Shown piece after piece: positions 26,039 to 35,460 of a DNA stretch of 64,000 bases (position 1 is its first letter; each line of letters opens with the position of its first letter). The notes beneath the pieces are model-generated. The model saw only the letters and a list, made by a program, of their open reading frames with translations. It searched no databases and was not told the origin of the DNA. The position numbers and the translations under genes were made by a program. This DNA comes from CAKZLS01 sp963786305 (GTDB lineage Bacteria > Pseudomonadota > Alphaproteobacteria > Rhodospirillales > Defluviicoccaceae), in contig CAWAYL010000014.1 of the NCBI GenBank assembly GCA_963786305.1, forward strand, positions 558,001 to 622,000, written 5' to 3'.

Positions 26039-26341
26039 ATGGACGTCATTCTAGGCCCTCTTCTCTGGTTGATCACGACGGTGATCGATCTTTTCATCTG
26101 GGTGGTGATCATCGGCGCGGTGCTGAGCTGGCTCGTCGCGTTCAACGTGGTCAACACCCGCAACCGGTTCGTCTACATGGTGGGCGATTTCATCCACCGC
26201 CTGACCGAGCCGCTGATACGCCCGATCCGCAATATTCTGCCCAACCTGGGCGGCATCGACCTGTCGCCGCTGGTGCTGATCTTGCTGCTTGTCTTCACCA
26301 AACAGATACTCATCCGGTTGTATGCCTCCGCCGGGCTCTGA
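26039..26341 (+). CDS. YggT family membrane protein
   Basis: This 100-residue protein has two YggT hydrophobic segments. The first is ILGPLLWLITTVIDLFIWVV, continuing into IIGAVLSWL. The second is SPLVLILLLVFTKQILIRL. The linker carries the conserved DFIHRLTEPLIRPIRNILP (P-x-R-x-x-P-x-x-G-G-I-D-x-S-P) signature. The family is linked to cell-envelope and division functions in several bacteria, without a defined activity. The ATG at 26039 is preceded by an in-frame GTG; either is possible. The gene overlaps the DUF167 gene by 20 nt, the usual yggT-yggU pairing. Confidence 0.92.
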   Translation: MDVILGPLLWLITTVIDLFIWVVIIGAVLSWLVAFNVVNTRNRFVYMVGDFIHRLTEPLIRPIRNILPNLGGIDLSPLVLILLLVFTKQILIRLYASAGL

Positions 26342-26708
26342 CCGCGCCGCCGCTCCGGTTCCGCCGTCCGCCGCCGCCTTCATGGCCGTGGCCGGCGGCG
26401 TACGCGTTCATGTGCGCCTGGCGCCGCGGTCGTCGGGGAACCGGATCGGCGCGATCCACGCCGACGCCGACGGCTGTGCGATGCTGAAGGTCGCGGTCAC
26501 CGCCGCGCCGGAAGCGGGCAAGGCCAACGCCGCTCTGATCAAGCTTCTCGCCAGGGAATGGCGCCTTCCCAAGTCGGCTTTCGAGATTGCCGCGGGCGCC
26601 ACCGACCGGCGCAAGGTGCTGACCATCGACGGCGAGCCCGGCGCGCTCATGGACCGGCTCGGCGCATGGTCCGCCCGACACGACTGGACGAAGGGGATCG
26701 ACCGATGA
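26322..26708 (+). CDS. DUF167 (YggU) family protein
   Basis: This 128-residue small alpha/beta protein has the DUF167 core: VRVHVRLAPRSSGNRIGAIH, LKVAVTAAPEAGKANAALIK and SAFEIAAGATDRRKVLTIDG. The PEAGKAN and G-x-x-x-R-x-K positions are the conserved ones. Function is unknown. The ATG at 26322 lies within the end of yggT, and its stop overlaps the folD start by ATGA, giving a three-gene coupled operon. The first 25 residues are Pro/Ala-rich and may be dispensable. Confidence 0.9.
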   Translation: MPPPGSDRAAAPVPPSAAAFMAVAGGVRVHVRLAPRSSGNRIGAIHADADGCAMLKVAVTAAPEAGKANAALIKLLAREWRLPKSAFEIAAGATDRRKVLTIDGEPGALMDRLGAWSARHDWTKGIDR

Positions 26709-27608
26709 CGACCGCCGAAATCATCGACGGCAAGGCACTGGCCGGGGTGCTGCGCTCCGCCGTGCGCGAGGAGTCCTTCGAGCTCCGCCGGTCGGCGCAC
26801 CTGACGCCGGGCCTTGCCGTCGTGCTGGTGGGCGAGGATGCGGCGAGCCAGATCTACGTCCGCAACAAGGCCAAGCAGACCGAGGAAGCGGGCATGAATT
26901 CGTTTGCCCACCGCCTGCCCGACGACATCCGCGAGGAGGATCTGCTCACCCTGATCCGCGGCCTCAACGGCGACCACCGGGTGCACGGCGTTCTGGTACA
27001 GCTGCCGCTGCCAGGCCACATCCGGGCCGAGCGCATCCTGTCGGCCATCGACCCTAACAAGGACGTCGACGGCTTTCACGTGATCAACGCAGGGCGGCTG
27101 TTCACCGGCTCGAGCGGCGCCATGGTGCCGTGCACGCCCGTCGGCTGCATGATGCTGATCAAGAGCGTCCGATCCGACCTCGAGGGGCTCAAGGCGGTGG
27201 TGGTCGGCCGTTCCAACATCGTCGGCAAGCCGATGGCGCACCTTCTGCTGGCGGAGAACTGCACCGTCGAGATCGCCCATTCCAAAACCCGCGACCTCGC
27301 CGCTGAATGCCGCCAGGCCGACATCCTCGTCGCGGCGGTGGGCCATGAAGAGATGGTGCGCGGCGACTGGATCAAGCCGGGCGCCACGGTCATCGATGTC
27401 GGCATCAACCGCATCCCGCTGCCGGACGGCAAGACGAAGCTGGTCGGCGACGTCGCATTTCGAAGAGGCCCGCGCGGTGGCTGGCGCCATCACGCCGGTC
27501 CCCGGCGGCGTCGGCCCGATGACCATCGCGTGCCTACTCCGCAACACCCTCGTCGCCGCCTGTCTCCAGCGCAAACTCGATCCGCCGGAGCTCGCGGGGG
27601 TTTCCTAA
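26705..27608 (+). CDS. folD: Methylenetetrahydrofolate dehydrogenase/cyclohydrolase FolD, +1 frameshift
   Basis: This roughly 300-residue bifunctional enzyme interconverts 5,10-methylene- and 10-formyl-tetrahydrofolate. Signatures present are LAVVLVGEDAASQIYVRNKA (catalytic Tyr and Lys), GVLVQLPLPGHI, PCTPVGCMMLI, the NADP loop VVVGRSNIVGKPMAHLLL, and ITPVPGGVGPMTIACLLRNT. The last block is in a different frame from the rest. The switch is near 27460, where GDVAF is followed by a surplus base before EEARAVAGAITP. The span is 3n+1. All catalytic elements are conserved on both sides, so the gene is very probably intact in the cell. The start overlaps the DUF167 stop. Confidence 0.92.
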
Positions 27609-27791
27609 CGCTACCAGGGACGGCCCAGCGGAAGGCCCAGCGGACGGCGAGAAATGTATACGCGTGTCGACCTTCGGGTCGTATTGTATACTGTCGCGCC
27701 AGGCGTTACCGGGGATACCCATTCCCTGGGATGCGGAAAATGCAATTCGTAGTATTGGCGATAGGCCTGAATTCGCCGAGGCGATGACACC

Positions 27792-28491
27792 ATGAACCGT
27801 GTCGAGACCGTTCGGATCCTGAGCGCCCATCGGAACGCTGCTCGCCGGCGCGGCGTCACCCGGCTTGCCGTGTTTGGATCCGTGGTGCGCGACCAGGACG
27901 GCGCCGGCAGCGATGTGGATCTCCTGATCGACGTCGATCGCCGCCGGCGATTCTCGCTTTCCGATCAAGCGGGTCTGGAGGCGTTCTTCAAGGACCTGCT
28001 CGGCAAGCCGGTGGACGTGGTTCGCCGCGACCGGCTCAAGCCGTTTCTCCGCGACAATATTCTCGCCGAAGCCATCGAGATTTATCCGAAAGCCGGCACG
28101 CTGCCGGACAGCGCAAGGAACCCATCCATGCCGCCGCGCGGCCCCCGCCAGCGACTAGAAGACGTGAAAGAAGCCATCGCCGCCACCGAGCGCTTTATCG
28201 CCGGGCGCTCGTTCGCCGACTTTCGGGCCGACCGCATGCTGCAACTGGCGCTCGAGCGCAACATCGAATTCGTCTCCGAAGCGTCGCGGCACTCCCCGAG
28301 ACATGAAAGGGCGGCATCCGTCCATCCCGTGGCGGAAAGTCCGCGATATCGGTAATGTCTTGCGCCACGGTTACGAAATCGTCGATCCCACCGTGATCTG
28401 GACCATCGTCACCGAGGACTTGGCGCCGCTGATGGCGACGGTCGAGGCCATGATCGGCGACGTGGACGGTGACCTGGGATTGGGATCGTGA
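27792..28491 (+). CDS. MNT-HEPN module (MntA-like nucleotidyltransferase joined to HepT-like DUF86), +1 frameshift
   Basis: The first ~98 residues are a minimal nucleotidyltransferase: VFGSVVRDQDGAGSDVDLLI (G29-S30, D41-x-D43), then a long helix and KPVDVVRRDRLKPFLRDNIL. The frame runs without a stop into a HepT/DUF86 domain from Met113 (MPPRGPRQRLEDVKEAIAAT), then LERNIEFVSEASRH. After one surplus base near 28300 it continues GRHPSIPWRKVRDIGNVLRH and GYEIVDPTVIW. Such pairs are toxin-antitoxin systems in which MntA adenylylates the HEPN RNase. They are normally two genes. The fusion here may be real or a further sequencing error. The Arg of the classic R-x4-H-x-Y motif is Gly here. Confidence 0.75.
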
Positions 28492-28977
28492 CGGCGAACT
28501 GGGATCGTCCGTCACCGACTGGTTAAATGGCCACTACCGGGAATTGGAACGCCGGTCGGCGGATGGCGACCGTGAGACAGCATCGGACATGTGATACGCG
28601 TCAAGGGCCGGACATTTGCACGCGTCATTGATGCACTGGCCTGAAAGCGGCGTCCGGCGTACGCGGTACCGCTGCCCGCCCTGCGATTTGCGCATGGCTC
28701 TCATGCGCAAATCAAAACTTTTGTCGATTGCTCGGACATACACCCGCGGCGGCGGCTGATTTCCGGGAAACATCCCCTCATTCCGATGTGGCATTGAACC
28801 GTGCGGGTCGGGGTTTCTTGTGCCACGAAGATCCCTTAATATTCCTCTGGTTAATTGTTGCGAATGGTTTGCATTTGCAACAGGGTTGGGTTACGCATGT
28901 TGTTGAGCTGCGGCGAGGGAGAGACCGTTGGTAACGCATGACATCGATCGTGAGATGTTCCGTCGCCCCATGCTGGA
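28492..28977. other. Intergenic region upstream of feoA
   Basis: About 490 bases without a convincing gene. The last 150 are AT-richer than the surroundings and hold the Fur-like palindrome listed separately, and probably the feo promoter. No other structure was recognised. Confidence 0.45.
28857..28881. promoter_or_regulatory. Fur-family operator-like palindrome upstream of feoA
   Basis: GTTGCGAAT-N7-ATTTGCAAC is an inverted repeat (8 of 9 pairs), with an overlapping inner repeat TGCGAA-TGG-TTTGCA. It lies about 100 nt before feoA. Repeated GCAAAT-type half sites ahead of an iron transport operon fit an alphaproteobacterial Fur-family site. The assignment is inferred from position and symmetry. 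Confidence 0.45.
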
Positions 28978-29226
28978 ATGGGGATGACGGTTCTCAGTCT
29001 TGGCGACATGGCGGTGGGTGACCGGGGCGAGGTGGTGCGCCTCGCGCGGGGCGACCGGTCGTACCGGGAAAAGCTGCTGTCCATGGGGCTTCTGCCCGGA
29101 ACGGCGTTCACGGTGACGCGGGTGGCGCCGCTGGGCGATCCGGTGGAAATCCACGTTCGCGGCTACGCCATGACGCTCCGCAAGGACGAGGCCAGGATGC
29201 TGAACGTGAGGAGGACCGGATCTTGA
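28978..29226 (+). CDS. feoA: Ferrous iron transport protein FeoA
   Basis: This 82-residue SH3-like protein has the FeoA pattern: LGDMAVGDRGEVVRL, KLLSMGLLPGTAFTVTRVAP and GDPVEIHVRGYAMTLRKDEA. It binds or regulates FeoB on the cytoplasmic side. Either the ATG at 28978 or that at 28984 could start it. Its stop overlaps the TTG start of feoB (TTGA). The reading frame is undamaged, in contrast with feoB and feoC. Confidence 0.9.
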   Translation: MGMTVLSLGDMAVGDRGEVVRLARGDRSYREKLLSMGLLPGTAFTVTRVAPLGDPVEIHVRGYAMTLRKDEARMLNVRRTGS

Positions 29227-31558
29227 ACCGCATCACCGTCGGCGTCGTCGGCAACCCCAACTGCGGCAAGACCACGCTGTTCAATGCGCTGACCGGCGCC
29301 CGTCAGCGGGTCGGCAACTGGCCGGGCGTTACCGTCGAGCGCAAGACCGGCGTCTGTCAGTGGCCGGGCGCCGAGGTGACGCTGGTGGACCTGCCGGGCG
29401 TCTATTCGCTGGGCGTCGTTTCCACGACGTCGGTGGATGAACAGATCGCGCGGGACTATGCGCTGTCCGGCGAGGCCGACCTGATCGTCAACATCGTCGA
29501 TGCCTCCAATCTGGAGCGCAACCTCTATCTGACCACGCAATTGCTGGAAATGCGCGTGCCCGTGGTGGTGGTCCTCAACATGATGGACGTGGCGCGCGAG
29601 CGCCGTATCGAAATCGACACCGAGGCCCTGGCCCGGCGGCTCGGCTGCGCGGTGGTGCCGGTGGTGGCGTCGCGCGGCCAGGGGCTGGCGGAATCTGAAG
29701 ACGGCGGTCCTGCGGCTGGCCGGCGATCCGCCGGCCGCCCGAAACCGAGCTCGCGTTCGGGGCGGAGTTGGAGGATGCCATCGCCGAGCTGGTCCCGCTG
29801 GTGGCGGCGGTCGCGTCGGCGCGCGGCGTGGAGCCCCGATGGCTGGCCATCAAGCTCCTGGAAGAGGACGCGCTGGCGGTGGCGCTCTGCTCAAGCGTCG
29901 ATTCCGGCGACATCGCGCGGATCCGGCGCACCGTGGAGGAGAAGGCCGACGAGGACGTGGACATCCTGATCGCCGACGGCCGCTACGGCTTCGCCAACGC
30001 GCTGATACCAGAGCGCGGTGCGCCGCAAGGGCGTGGTGATGCGCACCGTCTCCGACAAGGTCGACCGGGTGGTGCTCAACCGGGTGCTGGGAATCCCGAT
30101 CTTTCTGGCGGTCATGTACGTGATGTTCATGTTCACCATCAACGTCGGCAGCGCCTTCATCGATTTCTTCGACATCCTGTTCGGCGCCGTGCTGGTGGAC
30201 GGCTCGCGCGAGGTCCTGCGACGGCTGGGGCAGCCCGGCGTGGCTGACCACCGTTGTCGCCGATGGCGTCGGCGGCGGCATCCAGACGGTGGCCACCTTC
30301 ATCCCGGTGGTCGGGATGCCTGTTCCTGTTCCTGTCGATGCTGGAGGACTCCGGCTACATGGCGCGGGCCGCGTTCGTCATGGACCGCTTCATGCGCACG
30401 GTCGGATTGCCGGGGAAATCCTTCGTGCCGCTGATCGTCGGCTTCGGGTGCAACGTGCCGGCGATCATGGCGACGCGCACCCTCGAGCACCGCCGCGACC
30501 GCATCATGACGGTGATGATGGCGCCGTTCATGTCGTGCGGCGCGCGCCTGCCGGTGTATGCCCTGTTCGCCGCCGCATTCTTTCCCGTCGGCGGCCAGAA
30601 CGTGGTGTTCGCGCTCTATCTCATCGGCATCGGGTTCGCGATCATGACCGGTCTGGTGCTCAAGAACACCGTGCTGCACGGCGAGACGGCGCCGTTCGTC
30701 ATGGAATTGCCGCCCTATCGCCTGCCCACACTGAAGGGCCTGCTGCTGCGCACCTGGGACCGTCTCAAATCCTTCGTGCGTGCGGGCCGGACAGGTGATC
30801 GTCGATCGTCGTCGTGGCGCTGAGCTTTCTCAATTCGTGGGGCACCGACGGCACCTTCGGCAACCAGGACAGCGACCGTTCGGCGCTGGCCGCCATCGGC
30901 AAGTCCATCACCCCGGTGTTCGCGCCCATGGGCATCGAGCAGGACAACTGGCCGGCCACGGTGGGCATGTTCACCGGCGTGTTCGCCAAGGAGGCGGTGG
31001 TCGGCACCCTCGACGCGCTCTATACCGCGCTCGCCGAAACCGGCGAGACCGGCGCCGGCGACGACGCGGCATTCGACCTCGCGGCCGGCATCGGCGCGGC
31101 CTTCGCCTCGGTGCCCGCCAATCTCGCGGCGTTGGTGGATACAGTGAGCGATCCGCTCGGCCTCGAGTATCGGCGACACCACAAACGTCAGCGAAGCCGC
31201 CCGCCAGCAGGGGATCTCGGTGGGAACCATGGGCGCCATGGCCGAGCGTTTCGACGGCGCGCTCGGCGCCTTCGCCTATCTCCTCGCGATCTTGCTCTAT
31301 ATGCCGTGCGTGGCGGCCATGGCGGCGACCTATCGCGAGACCGGTGCCGCATGGGCCGCCTTCGCCGCGTTGTGGACGACCGGCCTCGCCTATGGCAGCG
31401 CCGTGCTGGTCTATCAGACCGGCACCATCGCCCGCCATCCGGTCACGTCGGCGTGGTGGATCGCCGGCATCGTCGTGGCGTTCGCGGCCATGGTGATGGT
31501 TCTGCGCCATCTCGGCGGGCGGCGGACGGAAGCGGCCGTCACCGTGGCGGCGGAGTAG
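29223..31558 (+). CDS. feoB: Ferrous iron transporter FeoB, about eight +1 frameshifts
   Basis: The protein has an N-terminal G domain (GVVGNPNCGKTTLFNALTG, VDLPGVYSL, LNMMD), then a helical regulatory domain. The membrane part includes MLEDSGYMARAAFVMDRFMR, PLIVGFGCNVPAIMATRTLE, APFMSCGARLPVYALFAAAF and MFTGVFAKEAVVGTLDALY. The reading frame advances by one at about 29690, 29750, 30005, 30235, 30320, twice in 30790-30810, and at 31160. Each step is +1 and the total length is 3n+2, as eight insertions predict. No segment has stops or eroded motifs, so I read this as error-rich sequence of a working gene. FeoB imports Fe2+ through the inner membrane. It overlaps feoA and precedes feoC. Confidence 0.92.
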
Positions 31559-31564
31559 ACGGCA

Positions 31565-31811
31565 ATGATTCTTTCCGATCTCCGGGACTATCTGGCCGAA
31601 CACAAACGGGCGTCCATGGCCGACATGGTCAACCACTTCGGCGTCGACCCGGACGCGCTTGCTCGGCATGCTCGAGCAATGGGAGGCCAAGGGCCGGGTC
31701 AGGCGCGTCGACGTTGCCGCCACCGATCCGCGCGCATGCGGATCGTGCACCGTGTGCGCCGATGGCGAACCTCGCATTTACGAGTGGCTCGGACGACGGC
31801 CACGTTCCTAA
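31565..31811 (+). CDS. FeoC-like winged-helix protein with a Cys cluster, +1 frameshift
   Basis: Seven nt after feoB, MILSDLRDYLAEHKRASMAD and MVNHFGVDPDAL start a small winged-helix protein. After one surplus base near 31660 it continues GMLEQWEAKGRVRRVDVAAT, then DPRACGSCTVCADGEP, and ends RIYEWLGRRPRS. The C-x2-C-x2-C cluster fits the FeS-binding wing loop of FeoC, which regulates FeoB stability or activity. Total length is about 81 residues, normal for FeoC. The name rests on fold pattern, cysteines and position after feoB. Confidence 0.8.
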
Positions 31812-32126
31812 AGCACGGTCCCATCGGATCGGGCCGATCCGACCATAGAACCGTGTGCTGATCCATTAAAATCATTCAGAGCGACTGCATCCGAAAGAGT
31901 GGTTGTACTCGAACGGATATGCTCGGGAGGCGTCATACCTATTTGTAAAATACCCGATTGACGCGAAACGTTAACGATTTCATGGTACCTGAAATATAGC
32001 AGTAAAGACTTTCGCTGCTTTCGGTTGCTGTTTAAGTCGCCGATTCGTCCTTTTGAATGCCGGGAGCTTGCCCGTACGGGCTCGGTGACGCCGCGCGATC
32101 GGCTAAAAAGCCAAAGGATAGGTATC
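31812..32126. other. Intergenic region upstream of a glycosyltransferase
   Basis: About 315 bases, AT-richer than average around 31860-32010. It probably holds the promoter for the glycosyltransferase. No hairpin with a T-tract or coding potential is evident. Confidence 0.4.
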
Positions 32127-33383
32127 ATGACATTTGCTGATAAACCTCGGCGCGTCCTGATCGTCGTTGAAAACCTTCCCGTTCCGTTCGATCGGCGTGT
32201 CTGGAATGAAGCCACCACGCTCACGAAGGCCGGCTACGCCGTCTCCGTCATCTGCCCTGTCGACAAAGGGTACGAGAAACGCCGCGAAACCATCGACGGG
32301 ATCGAGATCTATCGCCATCCGCTGCCCCTCGAGGGTTCCGGCGCGTGGGGGTTCGCCGTCGAGTATTCGGCCGCGCTGTTCTGGCAGACCGTGCTCGCTT
32401 GGCGGGTGTTCCTGACCCGCGGATTCGACGTCATGCACGCGTGCAATCCGCCGGACCTGATCTTCCTCGTGGGCGGGGTGTTCAAGCTCCTGTTCCGCCG
32501 CAAGTTCGTGTTCGACCATCATGATATCTGTCCCGAGCTGTTCGTTGCCAAATACGGCCACAAGGGCACGTTCTATAAACTGATGGAAGCGGTGGAGCGG
32601 TGGACCTTCCGCACCGCCGACATCTCCATCGCCACCAACCACTCGTACCGCGAAATCGCCATCGCGCGCGGTGGCATGAACCCCGACAAGGTGTTCGTGG
32701 TGCGAAGCGGCCCGAAGCTGGAGCGACTCCGTATCGTGCCGCCGGTGGCCGCGCTCAAGAAGGGGCGGCGCTATCTGGTGGGTTACGTCGGCGTCATGGG
32801 CAAGCAGGAAGGCATCCAGTATCTCCTCGAGGCGGTGCGCCACATCGTCGTCGATCGCAAGCGGACCGACGTGCACTTCGGCATCGTCGGCGGCGGCCCG
32901 GATTTCGAACGATTGTGTACGCTCTCGAAGGAACTGGGCATCGCCGACTACGTGACATTCACCGGCCGCGTTTCCGACCAAGAGCTTTTAGAGATGCTCA
33001 ACACCGCCGACATTTGCGTCAACCCCGACGAGTACAACGAGATGAACGACAAATCGACCATGAACAAGATCATGGAGTACATGGCGCTCGGCAAGCCTAT
33101 CGTTCAGTTCGATCTCGCGGAAGGCCGGTTTTCCGCAGAGGACGCGTCGCTCTACGCCCGGCCCAACGACGCCGGCGACCTCGCCGCCAAGATGCTCGAT
33201 CTCCTCGCCGACGAGCAAGCCCGCGCCCGAATGGGAGCTTGCGGCCGCGAGCGCGTGGTCAAGCAACTGTCGTGGTCGCACGAGGCACCCAAGCTGCTGG
33301 CGGCGTACGACGCGCTTTGGGCGGAGCAAGCCGAGGGCGCCGCCGCCACCGCCGGAACGGACACCTTGACCTCGCGCCGCTGA
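32127..33383 (+). CDS. Glycosyltransferase family 4
   Basis: This 418-residue GT-B enzyme begins RRVLIVVENLPVPFDRRVWN, the common opening 'lpvPfDrRvw.Ea' of this GT4 subgroup. Mid-protein HHDICPELFVAKYG and the donor domain blocks LVGYVGVMGKQEGIQYLLEA, HFGIVGGGPDFERLCTLSKE and NEMNDKSTMNKIMEYMALGK follow, then PIVQFDLAEGRFSAEDASLY. The last includes the donor-contacting E-x7-E-like stretch, here N-K-I-M-E-Y. It probably transfers a nucleotide-activated sugar in exopolysaccharide assembly. The ATG at 32127 follows AAAGGATAG. It stands apart from the other sugar genes, with a phosphatase-like gene 200 nt downstream. Confidence 0.9.
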   Translation: MTFADKPRRVLIVVENLPVPFDRRVWNEATTLTKAGYAVSVICPVDKGYEKRRETIDGIEIYRHPLPLEGSGAWGFAVEYSAALFWQTVLAWRVFLTRGFDVMHACNPPDLIFLVGGVFKLLFRRKFVFDHHDICPELFVAKYGHKGTFYKLMEAVERWTFRTADISIATNHSYREIAIARGGMNPDKVFVVRSGPKLERLRIVPPVAALKKGRRYLVGYVGVMGKQEGIQYLLEAVRHIVVDRKRTDVHFGIVGGGPDFERLCTLSKELGIADYVTFTGRVSDQELLEMLNTADICVNPDEYNEMNDKSTMNKIMEYMALGKPIVQFDLAEGRFSAEDASLYARPNDAGDLAAKMLDLLADEQARARMGACGRERVVKQLSWSHEAPKLLAAYDALWAEQAEGAAATAGTDTLTSRR

Positions 33384-33581
33384 TCCGTGACCTCGGGCGT
33401 TGCCGCACCCCGGAGCACACGCCGCGTTCCACGCCGTCGACTGTCACGGCGCGTGCATTCGTGGAACGCCAATCGTGCGGAGCGTGTTATATAACGATGA
33501 TGAAACGGTGCCGAGCACGCGCCTGGGGACGCCGGCCCCGAAGACGAACAATCGCGGACAGAAGAGTAGGAGGCTGCAACG

Positions 33582-34109
33582 ATGATTATTGTCTGTTCCT
33601 TGGAGGACATGCCCGGCGTGGCCGCGGCGGCGCGGGCGACGCATATCGTCTCGGTGGTGCAGGCGGCGCGCATGCCGGATACGCCCGCCAACCCGCCCGG
33701 GATCAAGCATCTCAAGATCGCCGTCGACGATATCACCGAGCCTACCGATGGCTTAACGGCGCCGAGCGAGGACGACGTGGCGGCGCTCCTCGGCTTCGTT
33801 GCCGATTGGGACCGCGAGATGCCCATCATCGTGCACTGCGACGACGGCAACGGCCGGTCCATGGCGGTGGCCCTGACGCTGCTCAGCATGGATCGTCCCG
33901 GTGACGAAGTGCCGGCGGCCCGCTGGCTGCGGCGTCGCGCCGCGTACGCCCGGCCGAACCGGCTGATCGTCTTGCACGCCGACAAGCTTCTGGGGCGCAA
34001 GGGTCGAATGCTGGGAGCGCTCGACGCGATGGGACCGGCGGAATCGGCGCCGCGGCCGGAGACGGTAACACGCGTGCCCGTCAACCTTGAACTGCAGATG
34101 CAATACTGA
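33582..34109 (+). CDS. Tyrosine-phosphatase-like protein (CX5R)
   Basis: This 175-residue protein has the cysteine phosphatase loop VHCDDGNGRSMAVAL: His85, Cys86, five residues, Arg92, then Ser. The N-terminal half, MIIVCSLEDMPGVAAAARAT to HLKIAVDDITEP, matches alphaproteobacterial 'tyrosine protein phosphatase-like' proteins with a leading 'CSL..'. The HCDDGNGRS loop differs from the usual HCxAGxxRS, and acidic residues next to Cys might alter activity. A general acid Asp is plausible at DDITEPTDG. Its position after a glycosyltransferase is suggestive, since polysaccharide clusters often carry phosphatases. Substrate is unknown. Confidence 0.75.
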   Translation: MIIVCSLEDMPGVAAAARATHIVSVVQAARMPDTPANPPGIKHLKIAVDDITEPTDGLTAPSEDDVAALLGFVADWDREMPIIVHCDDGNGRSMAVALTLLSMDRPGDEVPAARWLRRRAAYARPNRLIVLHADKLLGRKGRMLGALDAMGPAESAPRPETVTRVPVNLELQMQY

Positions 34110-34122
34110 CGCCGCCAGCCGA

Positions 34123-34338
34123 ATGACCATGAAGGCGTGGCTCACCGCCAAGGAAATCACCGGCCCAACGCTCGACCTGCCATTCGACAGCTTCGACCAA
34201 CTGGTCGACACCAATCTCGGTGCGCCGCCTCGGCCGCCCGAGGAAATCGCCGCGGCGACCCTTTACCTCGCCTCCGACGAAGCCCGGTTCGTGGTCGGCG
34301 AGGTCCTGGTGATCGATGGCGGTAGCTCGGTGCAATGA
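34123..34338 (+). pseudogene. C-terminal fragment of a short-chain dehydrogenase
   Basis: About 70 codons end PPEEIAAATLYLASDEARFV followed by VGEVLVIDGGSSVQ, the universal C terminus of classical SDRs. The preceding segment (TLDLPFDSFDQLVDTNLGAP) is where the substrate loop would be. Nothing upstream encodes the cofactor loop or Ser-Tyr-Lys triad, so it is a remnant whose 5' part has been lost. Confidence 0.75.
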
Positions 34339-34471
34339 CCGCAATGCGGCTTTCTTGCTGTCTCCGCCCGCGCCGACCGGCTCGGGGTTCGGGCAACAAC
34401 TGTCATTCTCTTATCCCGCGCTCCATATGGATAGCAGATGCAACCGACGGGCAAGTGATGGAAAGAAACAC

Positions 34472-35362
34472 ATGCTCAATCCGACGACCCTGATGGCGGA
34501 AGCGCTCGGCGACCGTCTGGAAAACTACTACCGTTGCATGTTCGGGCCGGAGGACCTGACGGTCGCGGCGCGGGTGAACCTGGGGGCGCGGCTGGTGATC
34601 GAGCAGATCGCCAACAGCGACGCGCTCTATCACAACGTCCAGCACACGATGATGGTCACCCTGGTGGGCCAGGAGATCTTCCGCGGCCGGTTCCTGAAAA
34701 TGCGCCAGGAGCCCGACGACTGGCTGCATTTCACCACGGCCCTGCTTTGCCACGATATCGGATACATCCGGGGCGTCTGTCCCGGCGATACCGCCGATTC
34801 CTACGTCATCGACGACGCCGGCAACCGGGTGACGCCGCCGCGCGGCGCATCGGACGCGTTTCTGTCGCCGTACCACGTCGACCGCGGCAAGATCTTCGTT
34901 CGCCACCGCTTCGGGCCAGTTCCGTTCATCGACGAGGAGCGCGTCGCCAAGGCCATCGAGCTGACCCGGTTTCCCGTCCCCCAATCCGGCGACCACCAGG
35001 AAACCGACACCGAGGCCGGCCTCGTCCGCGCCGCCGATCTGATCGGGCAACTCGCCGACCCGAATTATCCGCAGAAGGTGACGGCGCTGTACTGGGAATT
35101 CGTCGAAACCGGCGTCGCGGACAACCTCGACTACACGAGCGCCGCCGATCTCGCCGAGGCCTATCCGGCGTTTTTCTGGAACTCCATCCAGCCCTACATC
35201 GGTCCAGCCGTCGAGTACCTTCTGCTGACCCAGGAGGGTAAGCAATGGGTCGCCAATTTGCGCTCCCACGTGTTCACCGAGGAGCACGGGCAGCGGCATC
35301 TCGGTCCAAGCGCCAGCGCTCCGGACGCCGGGGACCGGGACATGACGACCGCCGCGAGATGA
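34472..35362 (+). CDS. HD-domain metal-dependent phosphohydrolase
   Basis: This 296-residue protein has HD-superfamily metal ligands: NSDALYHNVQHTMMV (His54, His58), LLCHDIGYIRG (H94-D95), and later VRAADLIGQLADPNYPQK (Asp). These resemble PDEase-type HD hydrolases rather than HD-GYP. The N-terminal helix MLNPTTLMAEALGDRLENYY and insertion DDAGNRVTPPRGASDAFLSP are family-typical in Cyanobacteria and Alphaproteobacteria. The ATG at 34472 follows TGGAAAGAAAC. A Thr/Ala-rich C terminus continues past the domain. Possible substrates include nucleotides and cyclic nucleotides; none can be picked. Confidence 0.85.
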   Translation: MLNPTTLMAEALGDRLENYYRCMFGPEDLTVAARVNLGARLVIEQIANSDALYHNVQHTMMVTLVGQEIFRGRFLKMRQEPDDWLHFTTALLCHDIGYIRGVCPGDTADSYVIDDAGNRVTPPRGASDAFLSPYHVDRGKIFVRHRFGPVPFIDEERVAKAIELTRFPVPQSGDHQETDTEAGLVRAADLIGQLADPNYPQKVTALYWEFVETGVADNLDYTSAADLAEAYPAFFWNSIQPYIGPAVEYLLLTQEGKQWVANLRSHVFTEEHGQRHLGPSASAPDAGDRDMTTAAR

Positions 35363-35460
35363 ACCTTTGGTGCGACTGTTTGCGGTGTTGCCGCGCGACC
35401 GTTATGTGAGCTATCGAAGGCTGGCGGATATCGGCGGCGGCGCGCGCTGGAGGCGGTTCC

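Noticed and set aside
27612..27645. Short duplicated GGCCCAGCGGA after folD
   Set aside because: Two units only, in GC-rich sequence, with no sign of mobility or function.
29223..31558. Calling feoB a pseudogene
   Set aside because: Breaks are all +1, with no stops or lost motifs in any segment. The pattern fits sequencing error better than decay.
33424..33469. 10-bp inverted repeat GCGTTCCACG / CGTGGAACGC after the GT4 gene
   Set aside because: The loop is 26 nt and no T-tract follows. It could be a weak hairpin, but I would not call it a terminator.
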